A DNA stretch of 64,000 nucleotides from Prorocentrum cordatum. Its lineage: Eukaryota > Sar > Dinophyceae > Prorocentrales > Prorocentraceae. This document shows, piece after piece, positions 13,873-25,989 of the stretch; position 1 is the first letter of the stretch, and each line of letters opens with the position of its first letter. The position numbers and the translations under genes are program-made. Location: contig CAUYUJ010014327.1 of the NCBI GenBank assembly GCA_963575745.1, positions 944,111 through 1,008,110 of the forward strand. The letters run 5' to 3'. Under the pieces are notes generated by a model, which worked only from the letters and a program-made list of their open reading frames with translations, ran no database searches and was not told where the DNA came from.

Positions 13873-14165
13873 GCGCTGACTCTGTAGCATCCTCGGCGCC
13901 TCGGTAACTCTGCGGAGCAAACGCTTCGCTCGAGACATCCTCAACACGCGAAAGAGTGGCCCGCGCCTTGCGATTTATCGATCGGGATTTCAAACATAAG
14001 CGTTTCGCCAGAGATGTCCTCAACTTGCAATCCGCCGGCCCACCTCGACCGCCGGCCCACCTCAGTTGAGTCACCGGGGACAGGTTTACCTACTCAAAGA
14101 GAACCCTGGGCCAGCGCCCTTCTAGGGGAGAAGAACATCGGATGCGCGCAGAGGGTATGTAAAAA
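13873..14165. other. Unique spacer
   Basis: About 290 bp between arrays. I recognise no coding exon or RNA. Confidence 0.4.
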
Positions 14166-14765
14166 AACATAAGAGTCTATCATAAGAGCTCAATGCTTAA
14201 GGCTGAGGGCTCAAGGCTTGGGGCCCAGGGCTTGGGGCTCAAGGCTTAGGGCTTAGTGATCAGTGATCAGGTCTTGGGCTACGGGCTTACGGCTCGGGCC
14301 AAAGGCTCAGGACCTTGGCCTTGCGGCTGAGGGCTCACGGCTCAAGGCTGCTGAAGGCTGCTGAAGGCTCAAGTCTCACGGCGCAACGGCGCGGCGCAAA
14401 GGCTCGGCGCTCAGAGCTCAGCGCTTAGGGCTCAGGGCATAGGGCTCAGAGCTGTAAGGCTTAAGGCTTACGGCTCAGGGCTTAGGGATCAGGGCTCAAG
14501 GCGTAGGGCTTCGGGTTCAAGGCTAAGGGCCAAGGGCCTTTGGGCCTAGGGCCTGGGGCCTGAAGCTCAGGACTTCAGGGTCAGGGCTGAGGGCTGAGGG
14601 CTTCGGTTTAAACGGTTTAGAGGCTTCGGACTTCGGGTTTGGCTAGGGCTCAAGCCTCAAGGCTCAGGGCTTAGGCCTCACGGCCAGAAGCTTGGGCGTA
14701 AGACTTCCGGCTCAGGGCTCGGCTTAGGCTTAAGCGGCTTAGGTTTAGCCTAATTCTGCTAAGGC
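14166..14765. repeat. Second AGGGCTC/CTTAGGG array
   Basis: Same family as 11230-12620, with GGGCTCAAGGCTTAGGG-type degenerate units. Confidence 0.9.
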
Positions 14766-14773
14766 TAATGCAA

Positions 14774-15200
<427 letters not shown>

Positions 15201-16194
15201 CCCAAGCAGTTACCCCGTGACTTGAAAATCGATCGGCTGCTATCGCGCCAAGCCGACTACATTGTAGCACAGCACAAGCATACCACTGTCTTTGTTGAAT
15301 CGTACTAAGACTATGATGATATAAGCATGCGGCATAGCATAGCGTAGCAATCCACGACGTACTACACAAACGTGCGAATGCGTCATGCGATTTCGCTTTC
15401 TCAGCGTAGTACTGAGACTACGATTTCCTAATGGATGCCAACATACCATGCGAATATATTTAGCAGACATTCTGTTGATTTCGCCAGGGGGCAATGTTTG
15501 GATGCACGCCAGCGGTCGCGAGCGCCTATCGAACTACGCACGCTGTCTTTTGAACCTATCGATTTCAGAGGCGCGCGTTTCAGGATGCCCTTTTTGATTA
15601 TAAATCACCTATCGTCGCGCCCATGCGCCCTTGGAATTGATCGACCCAAATCCATGCCGCATGTTGTCAACAATTCAATCCTCCTCCTCCCATTCCTCTT
15701 CCTCCTCCTCCTCCTCCTCCATGTGCCGTTGACTTCCGCCTCATAATCATTAATCCTCGCCGCCCTCGCCTTCGTCGTCCTCGAGAGGGGAAGGAGGGAC
15801 AGGAGGAGGAGGAGGAAGAGGAGGGGGAGGAGAAGGAGGAGGACCTCTGGGGGCCTTAAGGGAGATGGGCGGAGAGGGCGTGAGAGGTTGGAAGAGGAGG
15901 AGGATGCGAGTAGGATAAAATCTTCTCGCTCGAGCGCCCCAGCGTTTCGCCCCCGCGGCCTGCCCCCCTCTCGAAAGTAAGCAATCCTCGGGCGGGTTCC
16001 AGTAGCAGTGCCTACGGAGAAGGAGCGCTCGCGGGGACGGAGGAAGGGGAGGAGGAAGAGGAGGAGGAGGAGGAGGAGGAGGAGGAGGAGGAGGAGGAGG
16101 AGGAGTTCGAGTAGGAGACCGCCCAACTACCATCGCCAGGGGGACGCAGTCTCCGAACATGTGGTTTACGCGCGCCATCTGTTTCCAATCCTAA
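15201..16194. other. Mixed intergenic stretch with CTC and GGA runs
   Basis: Positions 15200-15680 are unique and moderately A+T-rich, with no gene recognised. Positions 15680-15722 are CTC-rich, 15785-15845 are GGA-rich and 16040-16108 are a clean (GGA)n run. Confidence 0.6.
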
Positions 16195-16212
16195 TTTGTC
16201 GTCGGTCGTCGT

Positions 16213-16243
<31 letters not shown>

Positions 16244-16652
16244 TTCGTCGTCGTCGTCGTCGTCGGGGGTGGGGGTCGCGGGCAATTGAGGTAGAAGAAC
16301 ACCTTGTACGATACATCGGGGAACATCCAGCAGAATACTTCATCCGACAGCGAAGTCCGCGAGTCAATATTATGCAGAGGGCCTGGCAACCACCAGATAC
16401 GCTCGGAAGTAACCGCTTGAAAGGGGCGTGTGAGACCGAGGTGGAGACCGAGGGGTGACACGTTCTCATTTTCGAGCCTATCTGGTGGTTGCCAGGCCCT
16501 GAGCATAATGATTAATATTAACTCGCGGACTTCGCTGTCGCATGAAATATTCTGCTGGATGTTCCCCGATGTATCGTACAAGGTGTTCTTCTACCTAAAT
16601 TGCCCAGGACCCCCACCCCCGACGACGACGACGACGCCGACGCCGACGCCGA

Positions 16653-16686
<34 letters not shown>

Positions 16687-16687
16687 A

Positions 16688-16725
<38 letters not shown>

Positions 16726-16735
16726 CGACGACGGA
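16195..16735. repeat. Large foldback element, arms about 200-260 bp
   Basis: The left arm (about 16195-16400) and right arm (about 16477-16735) are near-perfect reverse complements around a loop of about 80 bp. The outer parts are GTC/GGC repeats on the left and GAC/GCC on the right. The inner parts carry matching unique sequence, such as ACCTTGTACGATACATCGGG on the left and its complement on the right. Both arms encode, on opposite strands, the same short text FCWMFPDVSYKVFFYLNC with small differences. No transposase is present, so the element would be non-autonomous or could be an inverted duplication. Confidence 0.85.
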
Positions 16736-16960
16736 GTCGGCACTCCAGACGGGCCTCCTGGAGCGGCTCGGGCGGGGGGGGGGTCAGGGAGCGCCCGTCG
16801 GGAGTTTGGGCCGCCGCGGGCAGAAGTCAGAGAGCGGCCCCTCGCAGCTCGGGCTGGGCGGCACGCCGAGGTCGACACCGGCGCGGGCCTGCCGTGAGCC
16901 AGAAGTGTCTTGAGGGAAAGGGGGTCTTCCAGGTCTGCCGCCATTTCTCGGCCAGTGGGC
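16736..16960. other. Unclassified G+C-rich stretch
   Basis: It joins the foldback to the palindrome-bearing element. I recognise no gene or repeat unit. Confidence 0.4.
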
Positions 16961-16966
16961 CACAAA

Positions 16967-17240
16967 GCGAGATGCCGCGGCATCTCGCTTCAACGTAGTT
17001 TTTGGTTCCCCTTGGGCCCCTCTTGGAGCCGCATTGGGCCTTAGGGGGACTCTCTCGGGGCCACTCTTGGGCAATCCCCCTCAAAAGTCGCCTTGTGCCA
17101 ATTAGAGCCCCATAGGGTCCAAGAGGGCCCGCAATTGGGACCCCAAGAGCCCTTCCGAGCTCCTCCGAACTCCGAGCTCCTCGGAGCGTCCCAAGACAGG
17201 CCCTCAGAGGGCCCCCGCTTCAAGAGGGGGTCGCCTCGCT
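16967..17240 (-). repeat. Palindrome-ended dispersed G+C-rich element, minus orientation
   Basis: It begins with the 22-bp palindrome (16967-16988, core CGAGATGCCGCGGCATCTCG) and continues with TTCAACGTAGTTTTTGG, the complement of the sequence preceding the palindrome at 36227. It then runs through GGGCCC/CAAGAG words and the GAGCTCCTCCGAACTCC motif to AAGAGGGGGTC. It is the inverted counterpart of 35915-36248 and 28930-29271. Confidence 0.75.
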
Positions 17241-17715
17241 CGGACGTCTGTTCGGGGTTTTCTGCGGTGTCATTGTTACCAGACCCCGAAAAGCCATGGC
17301 CAAAACACAACCTGAAATTGTAGGTCGCAATGTCACGCGTGACATGCAACTGCAACTTAAGTTAAACCATGTGTCCTCTTCCCCCGGGCCCCCTCCACCA
17401 CCGGGCCTCCCCCTCCCCATCCTCCTCCTCCTGCTCCTCCTCCTCCGGTCCTACTCAGATCGGGCCGGGGCCCAGCCGCTTGCGACTCCCTTCGGCTCCT
17501 TGCCGAGCCCTTTGGTCCCTTGTTTTTCTCATCTCGAAACGCTAAGTCTTCAATAATAATTTAAGTTAAGACACGCGCACAGCAGGACGCGCCACCGCAG
17601 CTCCCTGAGACCATCGCCCCGGAAGCCCACGACGGCGGGGAAGAAAAGTAAACGGCGGCATGCACCTCCACCTTGGCACGAAAGGCCCCGTGCACAGGAA
17701 TTGCCGCTGCACTTA
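17241..17715. other. Unclassified intergenic stretch
   Basis: Unique, moderately G+C-rich sequence with a short CTCCTCCTCCTGCTCC run at about 17420-17450. No coding exon is recognised. Confidence 0.4.
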
Positions 17716-17724
17716 CTGTATCTC

Positions 17725-17755
<31 letters not shown>

Positions 17756-18015
17756 AGACTCTATCCCTCTCGCTCTCACTCTAGACTCTAGACTCGACTC
17801 TAGACTCTAGACTCTAACTCTAGGACTCTAGGACTCTAGGACTCTATCTATCCAATTCTATCCATATATTTATCCCTCTCGCTCTCGATTTCCGGAACTT
17901 GTGCTTCTCTCTGTCGCCTCTATATCGTTTTCTCTGTGTGTGTGTCTCTCTCTCTCTCTCTTGGAGTCTGTAAGGTCCCAATCGTCATCGTCATCGTCGT
18001 CGTCGTGGCCCCCCT

Positions 18016-18066
<51 letters not shown>

Positions 18067-18070
18067 GTTT

Positions 18071-18104
<34 letters not shown>

Positions 18105-18110
18105 CTCTAC
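17716..18110. repeat. CT dinucleotide runs and TCTAGAC heptamer array
   Basis: CT runs occur at 17720-17755, 17945-17962, 18018-18058 and 18072-18102. Positions 17755-17850 carry CTCTAGA/GACTCTA units. The same heptamer family recurs at 18600-18740, 30850-30890, 32665-32720 and 36395-36460. Confidence 0.9.
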
Positions 18111-18560
18111 TCTGGCACGTGCGGCTGCACTGCGAAGCTCAGGCCAAAAAGGAATGGAAGGATATCGGATATCGAAACGCGCTGGAGGGGGGTGCAGGGG
18201 CGAGGAATCACATGTCAAGCCGGAGAAAAATATGGCGTCATCAGCACCTGGTCGGCCCGCGAGAGGAGGGAGGAGAGGGTCGGAGGGAGCATGCGGAGGG
18301 GATGGCGGGAGGAGGGAGAAATGCGGATGGGGGGAGGAGGAGAGGGCGGGGGAGACTGGATGGAGGAGAGATGAGGGAGGATGGAGGGCTGCCGACGGAA
18401 TGGCGCGAAAAGACTTCGTCGTGATACACGCAAGTGAGCTGCGTGTGGGGCGTCTGAGTGTGCCCCAGCGGCTCCGCGGCCGCTGTCAGCCGCACGCGCC
18501 AAGCTGGATAGGACCAGCCTGTGGTTCATGGCAGACTCCAGAGTCTCAAGATTTCTGATC
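18111..18560. other. Unclassified stretch with GGA-rich centre
   Basis: Positions 18250-18380 are GGA/GGGA-rich. Nothing else is recognised. Confidence 0.4.
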
Positions 18561-18900
18561 CTCGATAAGCTTGAAGCCTAGGACCTAGGACTAGGAGACT
18601 AGGACCTAGCCTCGAGTCTAGAGTCTAGAGTCTAGAGTCTGGAGTAGCCTAGTCGCTCTACTCTCTAGTGTCTAGTCACTAGTCTGAGTCTAGTGTCTAG
18701 AGTCTAGAGTCTAGAGTCTAGAGTCTAGTCTAGCTTCTAGTCTGAGCAGTTGTGCCGCGTGAGGGCCACAGGGGGCCAAGCAAAGTCTAGGACCTAGGAC
18801 CTTAGGACTTGAGCTCCAGGGCCCCCTGAGCTAGCAACGGCCGCTAGGGCCTAGGGCCGCTAGGGCCGCTAGGGCCGCTAGGGCCGGGCAGGCGGGGCGA
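18561..18900. repeat. GAGTCTA heptamer array and GCCGCTAGG array
   Basis: Positions 18600-18740 are AGAGTCT/CTAGAGT units. Positions 18838-18888 are GCTAGGGCC units of about 10 bp. The heptamer contains TCTAGA, so the array is self-complementary in part. Confidence 0.9.
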
Positions 18901-19209
18901 CCCAAGGACGATGTAAGTTCAAATAGCAGGGCAGGTGGAGTAGGCCTGGGGCCCAGGCCCCAAGTCGTGGGCCCAGGAGCCCGCCAAGGCTTCGACTCGC
19001 TTGGAAAAACAAGATAAAGGGACCGAAGGACCGAGCTACAACTCGAACGAACTCAGTGCACCGGGCAAGCATAATGACTGCAGCCCGCGCATCTCCAATC
19101 AAGGTCACCAGAGGCTGACAGCCTGCTGCAAAGATAAAAATAAAACAGATCCCACGTGGAGTGGGTTGGCTGACCAGCCAGCTGCACCGAGCCCCCGCTA
19201 CAAGGCACA
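18901..19209. other. Short spacer 3' of gene B
   Basis: About 310 bp of unique sequence that probably includes the gene B 3' UTR. No polyadenylation signal is assigned, because dinoflagellates do not show a reliable one. Confidence 0.4.
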
Positions 19210-22200
19210 TTATTTCTGATCGGCCAAAATCTGCTGCGCGCGCGCGTGAAGCGCAGGATGCAATTTGCTCGGGGAAGCCCCGCAGGATTTCAAGAGCTTC
19301 AACTCCTTCGAGACCTTCTCGCGGGTGACTGCGGGATCAAGGAACGTGAACTCTGCGATCGTGATCCTGCCTGCACGGACCACTTCCACGACCTGCTCTA
19401 ACCAGGCCAGCTCTGGCGACAAATCAAAGCCATTGAACGGCATATCCTTGTACTTATGGATGAAGGCGGACGTCTTGGAGACCGACTTCTCCAGGTCCGT
19501 ACACTGCTTAGTGAACGTAGGCATGTTGATCGTAAGCAAGGTCGACTTGGCCGCCTCGGCCACCTGATGCACATCGGCTGCATTGTCCACCTTGGCCTTC
19601 CATGACTCGTTGTTGTCACTGCCGCCAAGTGCGGTCGGCTCAAACTCAGCCAGGAGTGTTTTCGTGCTTTCTACCATCATCTCAGCTCCTTTCTTGATGC
19701 AGTCCGAGGCCAGCGTCTGGCAATCAGTCACCGTCCTGTCGAACTCGGCGTCGAGCTTGTAGTGATCACGGATGCTGGGAACGCCGCTCGTGTCGACGAC
19801 AGGCGGGCGATCCTTCTGGCAAATCTGGATGAGCTCATCGATCTGGTAGCGGTGCTCTGTTCCGCATTCACTCCAAAGCCGTGCCAGAGAAAAACTCCTC
19901 CCTGAGCCCCCCTCCTCGCTCATCCTCCTCATTCCCACCCCGCCTACTCCTCCTCCCCCACCCCCGGGCGGAGGCGACAGCAAGAAAAAACGGAGACGCA
20001 AAGACATCTCTCCTGCGTCTCGTCACCCTTTTTCCCGAAGAACTTGTTCAGGCGCTCCTCAGCGCCAGGGAAGGACGTGATCTTGCCATGGAGATGGATC
20101 AAACTGATCGCTGTCTTGAGGAGGCCGTCGTAAGCTGCCGGCACGGGCGCCGCAATGCGACACAAGCATTGGAGCGCGACAAGAGTCTTCACCGTCATCG
20201 CATTGGCCCACTCAGTCAGGGGCTGGGTAGCCACGTAAGAAACCCTCTCATTCAAGAACGCATCCACGATCTCTCGATTCCTGTCGCCGATGCTGAACAA
20301 CAAGCCCTTGCACCCAGGCAACTGCGAAGTCAACGCGTCCCAGTCACCGCTCTTGGCACCCTCGACGGCCTGCGTGAGCTTGCATAGCTTCTGGAACGAT
20401 GCACTGGCATGCTGGGCGTCCGAAAGTTTGCTGAGATTGAGTTTCAACTTCATCTTCAACTCCACGTCTTTGCAAGTGTTGACAGCTTCCTCCAACGCTG
20501 GGTAGAACTCGAGCAGCATCGCTGCCTGGACCAGCTGGGGGGAGCCCAAGACCACGCGAATAGCCACGTCAAGTTTCGCCAACAAGGCCGTCTCCATCTT
20601 GAGCGTCGCACCTGCGCGGAGACCAGAGACCACCTGGGGGAGGGCAACCACGACCTTCGTCAAAGACTTCACAGCGCACAGAGCTTGAGCGGCGTCGCCC
20701 TCGTCTTCGCTGAGCTGGAAATCCCCCTCGGTAGGAAGGTCGTCGAAGAACTTGAGCTCCCCAGTCAAGATGTCCATGCAGTTCTCCATCAGTGTCGCAG
20801 CGCCGCCCTCAGTGAGCAACACCGTCTCGCACTCTGCGTACTTCTGACAGAACAGGGGATCCGTGGCAATGGTATTCTGGAGAATCTCCAAGCTGGCGCC
20901 AGACTCCGTCACCTTCTCGGGGTCGCCAACGTCGCGGAGGCTTCCCGTAATGGCGCGGCCCTCTGCCGACCCAGCAGAGACGGCGAAATCGATGTCCTCC
21001 TCGGTGCAGCCCATGGCACCCGGCATGGGGTTCAAGAGGCCGACCACCCCTCGGATGATGGATGCCGCCTCAGTCCATACGACAGGCAGCTTCTGTGTCT
21101 CGACGTCTTTGAACGCCTGCATTGCGTTGACGACTGTTTTAGCCGCATTCAACATGCAACAGTGCCGATCGGCCATAGACGTTGACACCACCATGGGCAT
21201 CAATATGCGCTCGACTACCACATCCAAGAAACAATCGACCTTCGCGTCCAGGCCCTGCAAGTCGGGGTAGATCTGGCTGAAGCAGAACACGATCGGGTCA
21301 CCCTGGAAAGTCGTCTCGATATCCTCTGGGTGCTGGTCTGGGCGCCAGGATGGCCGTTACCCGGCAGAGCTTACAATGGTGCATGGGGGCAGTTGGTAAG
21401 TTTTGCGGGCCTCCCCCTCGGGCCAGGAAAGGCCCAAGCCAGGCCCGCCAAAGTCTACGAAGAGTCTACGACAGGCCTGGCAGGGTGCACGACAGACCCT
21501 GCACGGCCATAGTCCGTGGCCGGACCGCCAGCTCCTGAAAAACAAAAAAACCCGAGGCCAACCGACGCGAGCACATTCTCAGGGAGAGCGAGCGAGCGAG
21601 CAGCTTCACGCGAGGGATGTTCCCGCACCGGGCTGGGCCCCACCCCCAAACCAGGGATAGAAACTAAGGGCCTGGCCGGGGGGCCCAGGGCCCCGAAGTC
21701 CCACCAGCCCTGCTCATTATTCCAACTTCTCATGACCTCCTAGTCACCACCATCACCCCTGGACCCCCTTCTGGAATAAACCTTGCAAGAAACACCCCTG
21801 CGAAGACCCCTGCAATGACAAGCTAAGAGCCTGCAACCATCCATTCGAAAGACCCTGTACAGACCCCTGCAAAACACGACTGGAAACGACCCTGAAATAC
21901 CCTGCACGACCCAGCAAACGACCCGTTGGATCGAACTTGCGAAGCTCGAACGTGGCGAGCAGATAGCTGCTAGCTAGCCCAATGGATTAGCGGCATAGCG
22001 CCTGGATTTCACAAGACCCCACCACCAGATAATTTGATGTTTCGGCAGCGTCAAGCGCGAGAAATCTGAGCTGAGCAAACCCCTGCTTCCCCCTGTCCAC
22101 CCCCCGCTCCTCTCCGATCTCGGCGAAGGCGTCGGCAACGCTGTGCCGCGCAGTTACTCCCTCTGTAATGTCGGAGGGCCGAGCGGCCGCAACCCTTCTC

Positions 22201-23989
22201 CTCATCCACCTCCCTTCCTCGTCATCGCCCCTATGTTTGACCGCTCCTTCGCCCATGTCCTCGTCGTCGTCCTCTCCCGCCCCCATCCCCCTTGTCCGAG
22301 GCGATCGACTCCGGGCAAGGAGGAAAGGGATGGCGAGGGCGAAGACGGAGGCGAGGAAGGCGAAGACCTGGGAGCAGAGAAGGGCGGTGACGAGGAGAAG
22401 ACGAGAAGAGGTAGAGAGGTAAGTGCTGAGAAAAAGTTGGACGCCCTTCGGTCCTCCGACGGCTGCGCGCTCAGTAGAATCATCAAGTCCGCCCACCTGC
22501 ACTCCACAACGGCCATCTTGATAGCGCGGTGCCAGAAAGCCACCCGGGTGATCACGGGGAGCGGTGAGACGAACTTGATCACGGCCTTGGTGTTGGTCCG
22601 CAAGACCTCCGCATCTGCGATGGCAATGTTGTCAGGCGTCAACTCCTTGCACACGACTGCCTTCTCCCTCGCTTGCTTGAGCTTCGTGTACAACTTCGGG
22701 TTGGACACCTTCCCGCTGGAGTCGTCCACAAGGGAGTTCATGAGGCGGGTCACTTGGTAGGTGTCCTTGAGCACGGTCTTGTACGACCCATTGAGGATCG
22801 ACTCGTACTGGCCCAACTGCGAGATGTAGTCGTCTGGTGCCCTGGTCCTGCGCTTGCCAACAGGGGTGATGACGTCGCCGAACTGGCTCGCATCGTCACC
22901 AGGGGCCGACTCCGCTTTCTCAGGGGTCCCAGCAGGTCCTCCCCCGATCGACGCTGGCGGCAGCTTCATCGGCGACATCATCTTGGGGATGGCCAAGGCA
23001 GCAGCGGCGCCAGAACTTGCCGGGGCCGCGCGTGCGGCAGCAGAACTTGCCGGGGCCTTGCCGCGACCACCCCCCTTGGCCTTGCCGCCCTTGTTGCGGC
23101 CAGCCCCCTTGCCTTCCCCCTTCTTGGCCCTCTTCTTGCTGGGCGCATCGGCGTCCCAGCCTTCGTCCTCGTCCAGGCTCATGCCGACCTCCACGACCCT
23201 CTCGGCAGCTTCGGCCACTCCAGTGTTGCCTGTTGCGATGGGCGGAGCAGCACCAGCCTCCGCTCTAGCCACTTGCGCCTCGAGCTCCTGCTTGTTGATC
23301 TCCGAGACCTTGTTCTCGAGGTGCGCGGCGCTGTAGGCGGGGAAGGTGTTGCGATCGGTGAGCACCCCATTGTTGAAGGCGTCGGTACCTTGGCCAGCGC
23401 GTATCTGCCTGGAGGGGTTCATCTTGGCGACCCTGAGCTCCGAGCCTATCTCGATCTCGAAGGTGATCACCGGCTCCTTGGACGTGTCCTCGATGACGTA
23501 GCCGACCTTCTTCCCAAACTGGCCATCGAACTCCCACATTGAAATCCCGAGCTGCTCGGGCGTCTTGCCGAAGTGCTCCTTGACGCCCGCCTCGTCCGTC
23601 ATCCTGGCAAATTGTTGTACGCGGACCTTGGTGGAGGTCACCCCGTCGGTTGCTTCCTGCGGGAACTTCTCGCGCTCTGTGATGCCGCGAGCCTTGGCCA
23701 TCGCCCCAGCGGCCCAGAGCTGCTCACCAAACCCTTTGTCCGCAGAGCACTTCTCCCTGACCTGCGCGAAGGTGCCGAACTGACCGAGGGTCGCGCCCAA
23801 CGCGCAAGGGGCGCAGATGTCCTTCACCGGCACGCGCGCATCGCCCGTCGAGCGCTTGTACACGTCATAGCAATTCCACTGGGTATGCGAACTCTTCCGG
23901 TGACACGAGAAGCACGCCAAGACAGGGACCTCAAAAGAATCCACGTCCATCTTCGTCTCACCATTCACGACGTTGTTGCTGTCGGCCAT
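19210..23989 (-). CDS. Gene B: three-exon protein with CxxC...CxxC cluster, basic linker and helical body; function unknown
   Basis: The favoured model is exons 23989-22454, 21332-20013 and 19854-19210, in frame for about 1,166 residues, with GA-AG introns. The first junction is ambiguous: a GT donor at 22496 with an acceptor near 21280 also fits. Residues 26-62 carry C26, C29, H30, C40, C59 and C62, a plausible zinc site. Residues 284-311 are Lys/Gly/Arg-rich (SKKRAKK...), a likely nuclear or nucleic-acid-binding stretch. Residues beyond about 400 look largely helical. The start is taken at MADSNN because an upstream in-frame Met is preceded by a likely splice acceptor. No family is recognised. 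The layout is the same as gene A: Cys cluster first, basic linker at about residue 300, and two or more helical exons. No disruption is seen in the exons. Confidence 0.75.
19855..20012 (-). other. Intron 2 of gene B (GA-AG)
   Basis: The intron is 158 bp. The coding strand reads ACGCAG|GAGAGATG at the donor and GGAACAGAG|CACCGC at the acceptor. A GA donor is a known dinoflagellate variant. Confidence 0.65.
21333..22453 (-). other. Intron 1 of gene B
   Basis: About 1.1 kb. It contains a GGCCCAGG-rich part at 21400-21700 and, at 21770-21935, repeated GACCCTGCAA/ACCCCTGCAA words. The latter family also occurs at 26395-26580 and 37857-37900. No second gene is seen inside. Confidence 0.6.
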
Positions 23990-25360
23990 CTCTGGCCGGC
24001 AGTCGATCTGTTGACAATGAAATGCCAAGGGAACGTCGGTACCTGGTAGTTGGCGGGTCGCACGAAAATGCGACTTACCTCACTGCAGAGCTAAAATGGC
24101 TCTCTGGGACCCGGGGCGCTGATTATGCCTTTCGGCAACTCAATGCACGCGCGCGCACGCGCTCGGCTGGATCCACCTGCAGAGGACGCATCCGCGCGCC
24201 GAGGGCCCCCATGGGGGCCCAGCCACACGAGGGCCGAACACTGGAAAGACGCGCGGCCATATGCGCGTCCAGCACGGGGCTCGGGGCCAAGGCGGGGGCT
24301 TCGAAACGCATCGAGACTTAAGACTTAAGCATTTAAGGCTTAAGCATCATTAAGCCATGACAGGGCGACTGCGGCAGTGACTATGCGCGGTCCTGGCCCC
24401 GAGCTTGAGCAAATTTTAGTACGAATGTATTGAGAGACAACCCAATCAAATGTTCGAGCAAAACTCCCATGTCCGCTAGGGGGGTCCTTCAGTGCAAGCA
24501 TTGAAGATCGATGCAAAGTAAACGTAAACGTAGACGTAGCCGTAGCCGTAGCCTCTGGGGCTCAAGGACTGGCCACCGATGAGTTCGATGCCCCGGGGCC
24601 CAGGGCCCAGGGGGCCAGCAGCAAATGCGAGCAGGGAGGGCGGGGAGGGCAGACGAAGCCGAAATGCAGGAGGAAGGGGGCAAATTCCTGAAAGCTCCTG
24701 AGACCGGCAGCCGCCTTCGGCGCGGCGCGCCCGAGGCCGTCGAGGGCCGCGGCGCCCGCCCCTTTGACATCTCCAGAAGGAGAGGGGGAGGCGAGGGGGG
24801 GAAGAGGATGGGGGGAGAAGAGGAGAAGGAGGAGGAGGAGGTGCCGGGGGGCGGGGCGAGGTGGAAAGGGAAGGGAGGGGAGGATGAGGACGAGGGGAGG
24901 GCGGAAGAAACGCAGGTGGAGGAGGCGGGGCAGATTGACGGGGAAGAGGAAGAGGTATAGGAATAGGAAGTTTAACTCTCTCACACCGCTCTGGGCGTGC
25001 GACTGTCGCTGGCGGCCCGCGCGAGCTGCGCGGTGCTGGTCACCCCTGCGTAGACAGTGACTCGTCGAATGGCTCCTCGGACCCCGTTGTCAATGACTTG
25101 TCTGGCTCCCCGAGCCCTGTTGCCGACGACTCCTCTGGCGACAACGGCGCCCACCCCGGGTCCGAGGAGCCACCTGCCAAGTCATTCAGATATGAATTGA
25201 TATGAATCAGCGAACTGGGTCAGAAGCGCCGCCATGCAAGCGTGTGAAGCTCTTCTCCCCTGTAAATCAGAGTGAGGGGGCCGAACGATCTTACAGTGTC
25301 CCTGGGTGCGCGGCTGCAGTGGGGATCCGCTGTGAGGATCATGACGTCTTGGGCCATTCC
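23990..25360. other. Intergenic stretch 5' of gene B
   Basis: Positions 24525-24556 are a short GTAAAC/GTAGCC run. Positions 24775-24960 are GGA-rich. Positions 25065-25165 carry a diverged duplicated phrase (CTCCTCGGACC / CTCCCCGAGCC with GTTGTCAATGACTTG / GTTGCCGACGACTCC). No gene is recognised. Confidence 0.5.
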
Positions 25361-25364
25361 TAGG

Positions 25365-25930
25365 GCCCTCAGAGGGGCCCGAGAAGGCCCCAAGACGGCT
25401 TCAAGAGGCCCCGAAGAGGGCCCCAGGAAGGTTCCATGATCGTGGAGGCGCCTTGGGGCCCTCTTGGGGGCCTCTTGGAGCCTTCTTGGGGCCCTCTCGG
25501 ACCCCAGAGCCCCCTCCAAGAGGGCCCAAGAGGGCCCCCAGAGGGGGGTGATTGGGTCTCGGGGGTGCGGAGATCCAATCGGGCGGACCCGGGGTCCCAA
25601 GACGGGCTCAAGAGGGCTCCCCCCAGAGGGCTCCAAGAGGGCCCCAAGAGGGCCCAAGAGGTCCCGCAGTAGGGGGTGATTGGATCTCGGGGGGGGCGGG
25701 GATCCAATCAGGCTGACCCGAGGGCCCAAGACGGCTCCAAGAGGGCCCCCAACAAGCTCCCCAGAGGGCTCCACGAGGGCCCCAAGAGAGCCCAATAGAG
25801 GGCCCCCAGAGGGGGGTGAGTGGATCTCGGGGGGGGCGGAGATCCAATCGCGGACCCGGGGGCCCAAGACGGCTCCAAGAGGGCCCTCTCAGGCCCTCCC
25901 CAGGGCCTTCAGAGGGGCCGAAGAGGGCCT
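25365..25930. repeat. Tandem G+C-rich repeat (about 135 bp) with conserved 11-bp-stem hairpins
   Basis: Three units contain GATTGGATCTC, a G-rich loop of about 8-10 bases and GAGATCCAATC. They begin at about 25549, 25677 and 25817; the third is partly degraded, and each is followed by GGGCCCAAGACGGCTCCAAGAGGGC. The first part, 25365-25545, is closely similar in direct orientation to 32715-32925, which is also followed by one hairpin copy at 32921. No coding potential is evident. Confidence 0.85.
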
Positions 25931-25989
25931 CAAACCCGATTCTAAGAAGATTCAATGCACCCTAGAGGGCCTCAAGAAGGCTCCAAGAG

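Noticed and set aside
13428-13950. Apparent Thr/Pro-rich mucin-like protein on the minus strand
   Set aside because: It is the translation of the 16-bp minisatellite; equally long frames exist on the other strand.
20409-21185. Plus-strand frame of 258 codons
   Set aside because: It is the antisense of gene B exon 2, and its composition is Arg/His/Leu-shadow-like.
22673-23542. Plus-strand frame of 289 codons
   Set aside because: It is the antisense of gene B exon 1.
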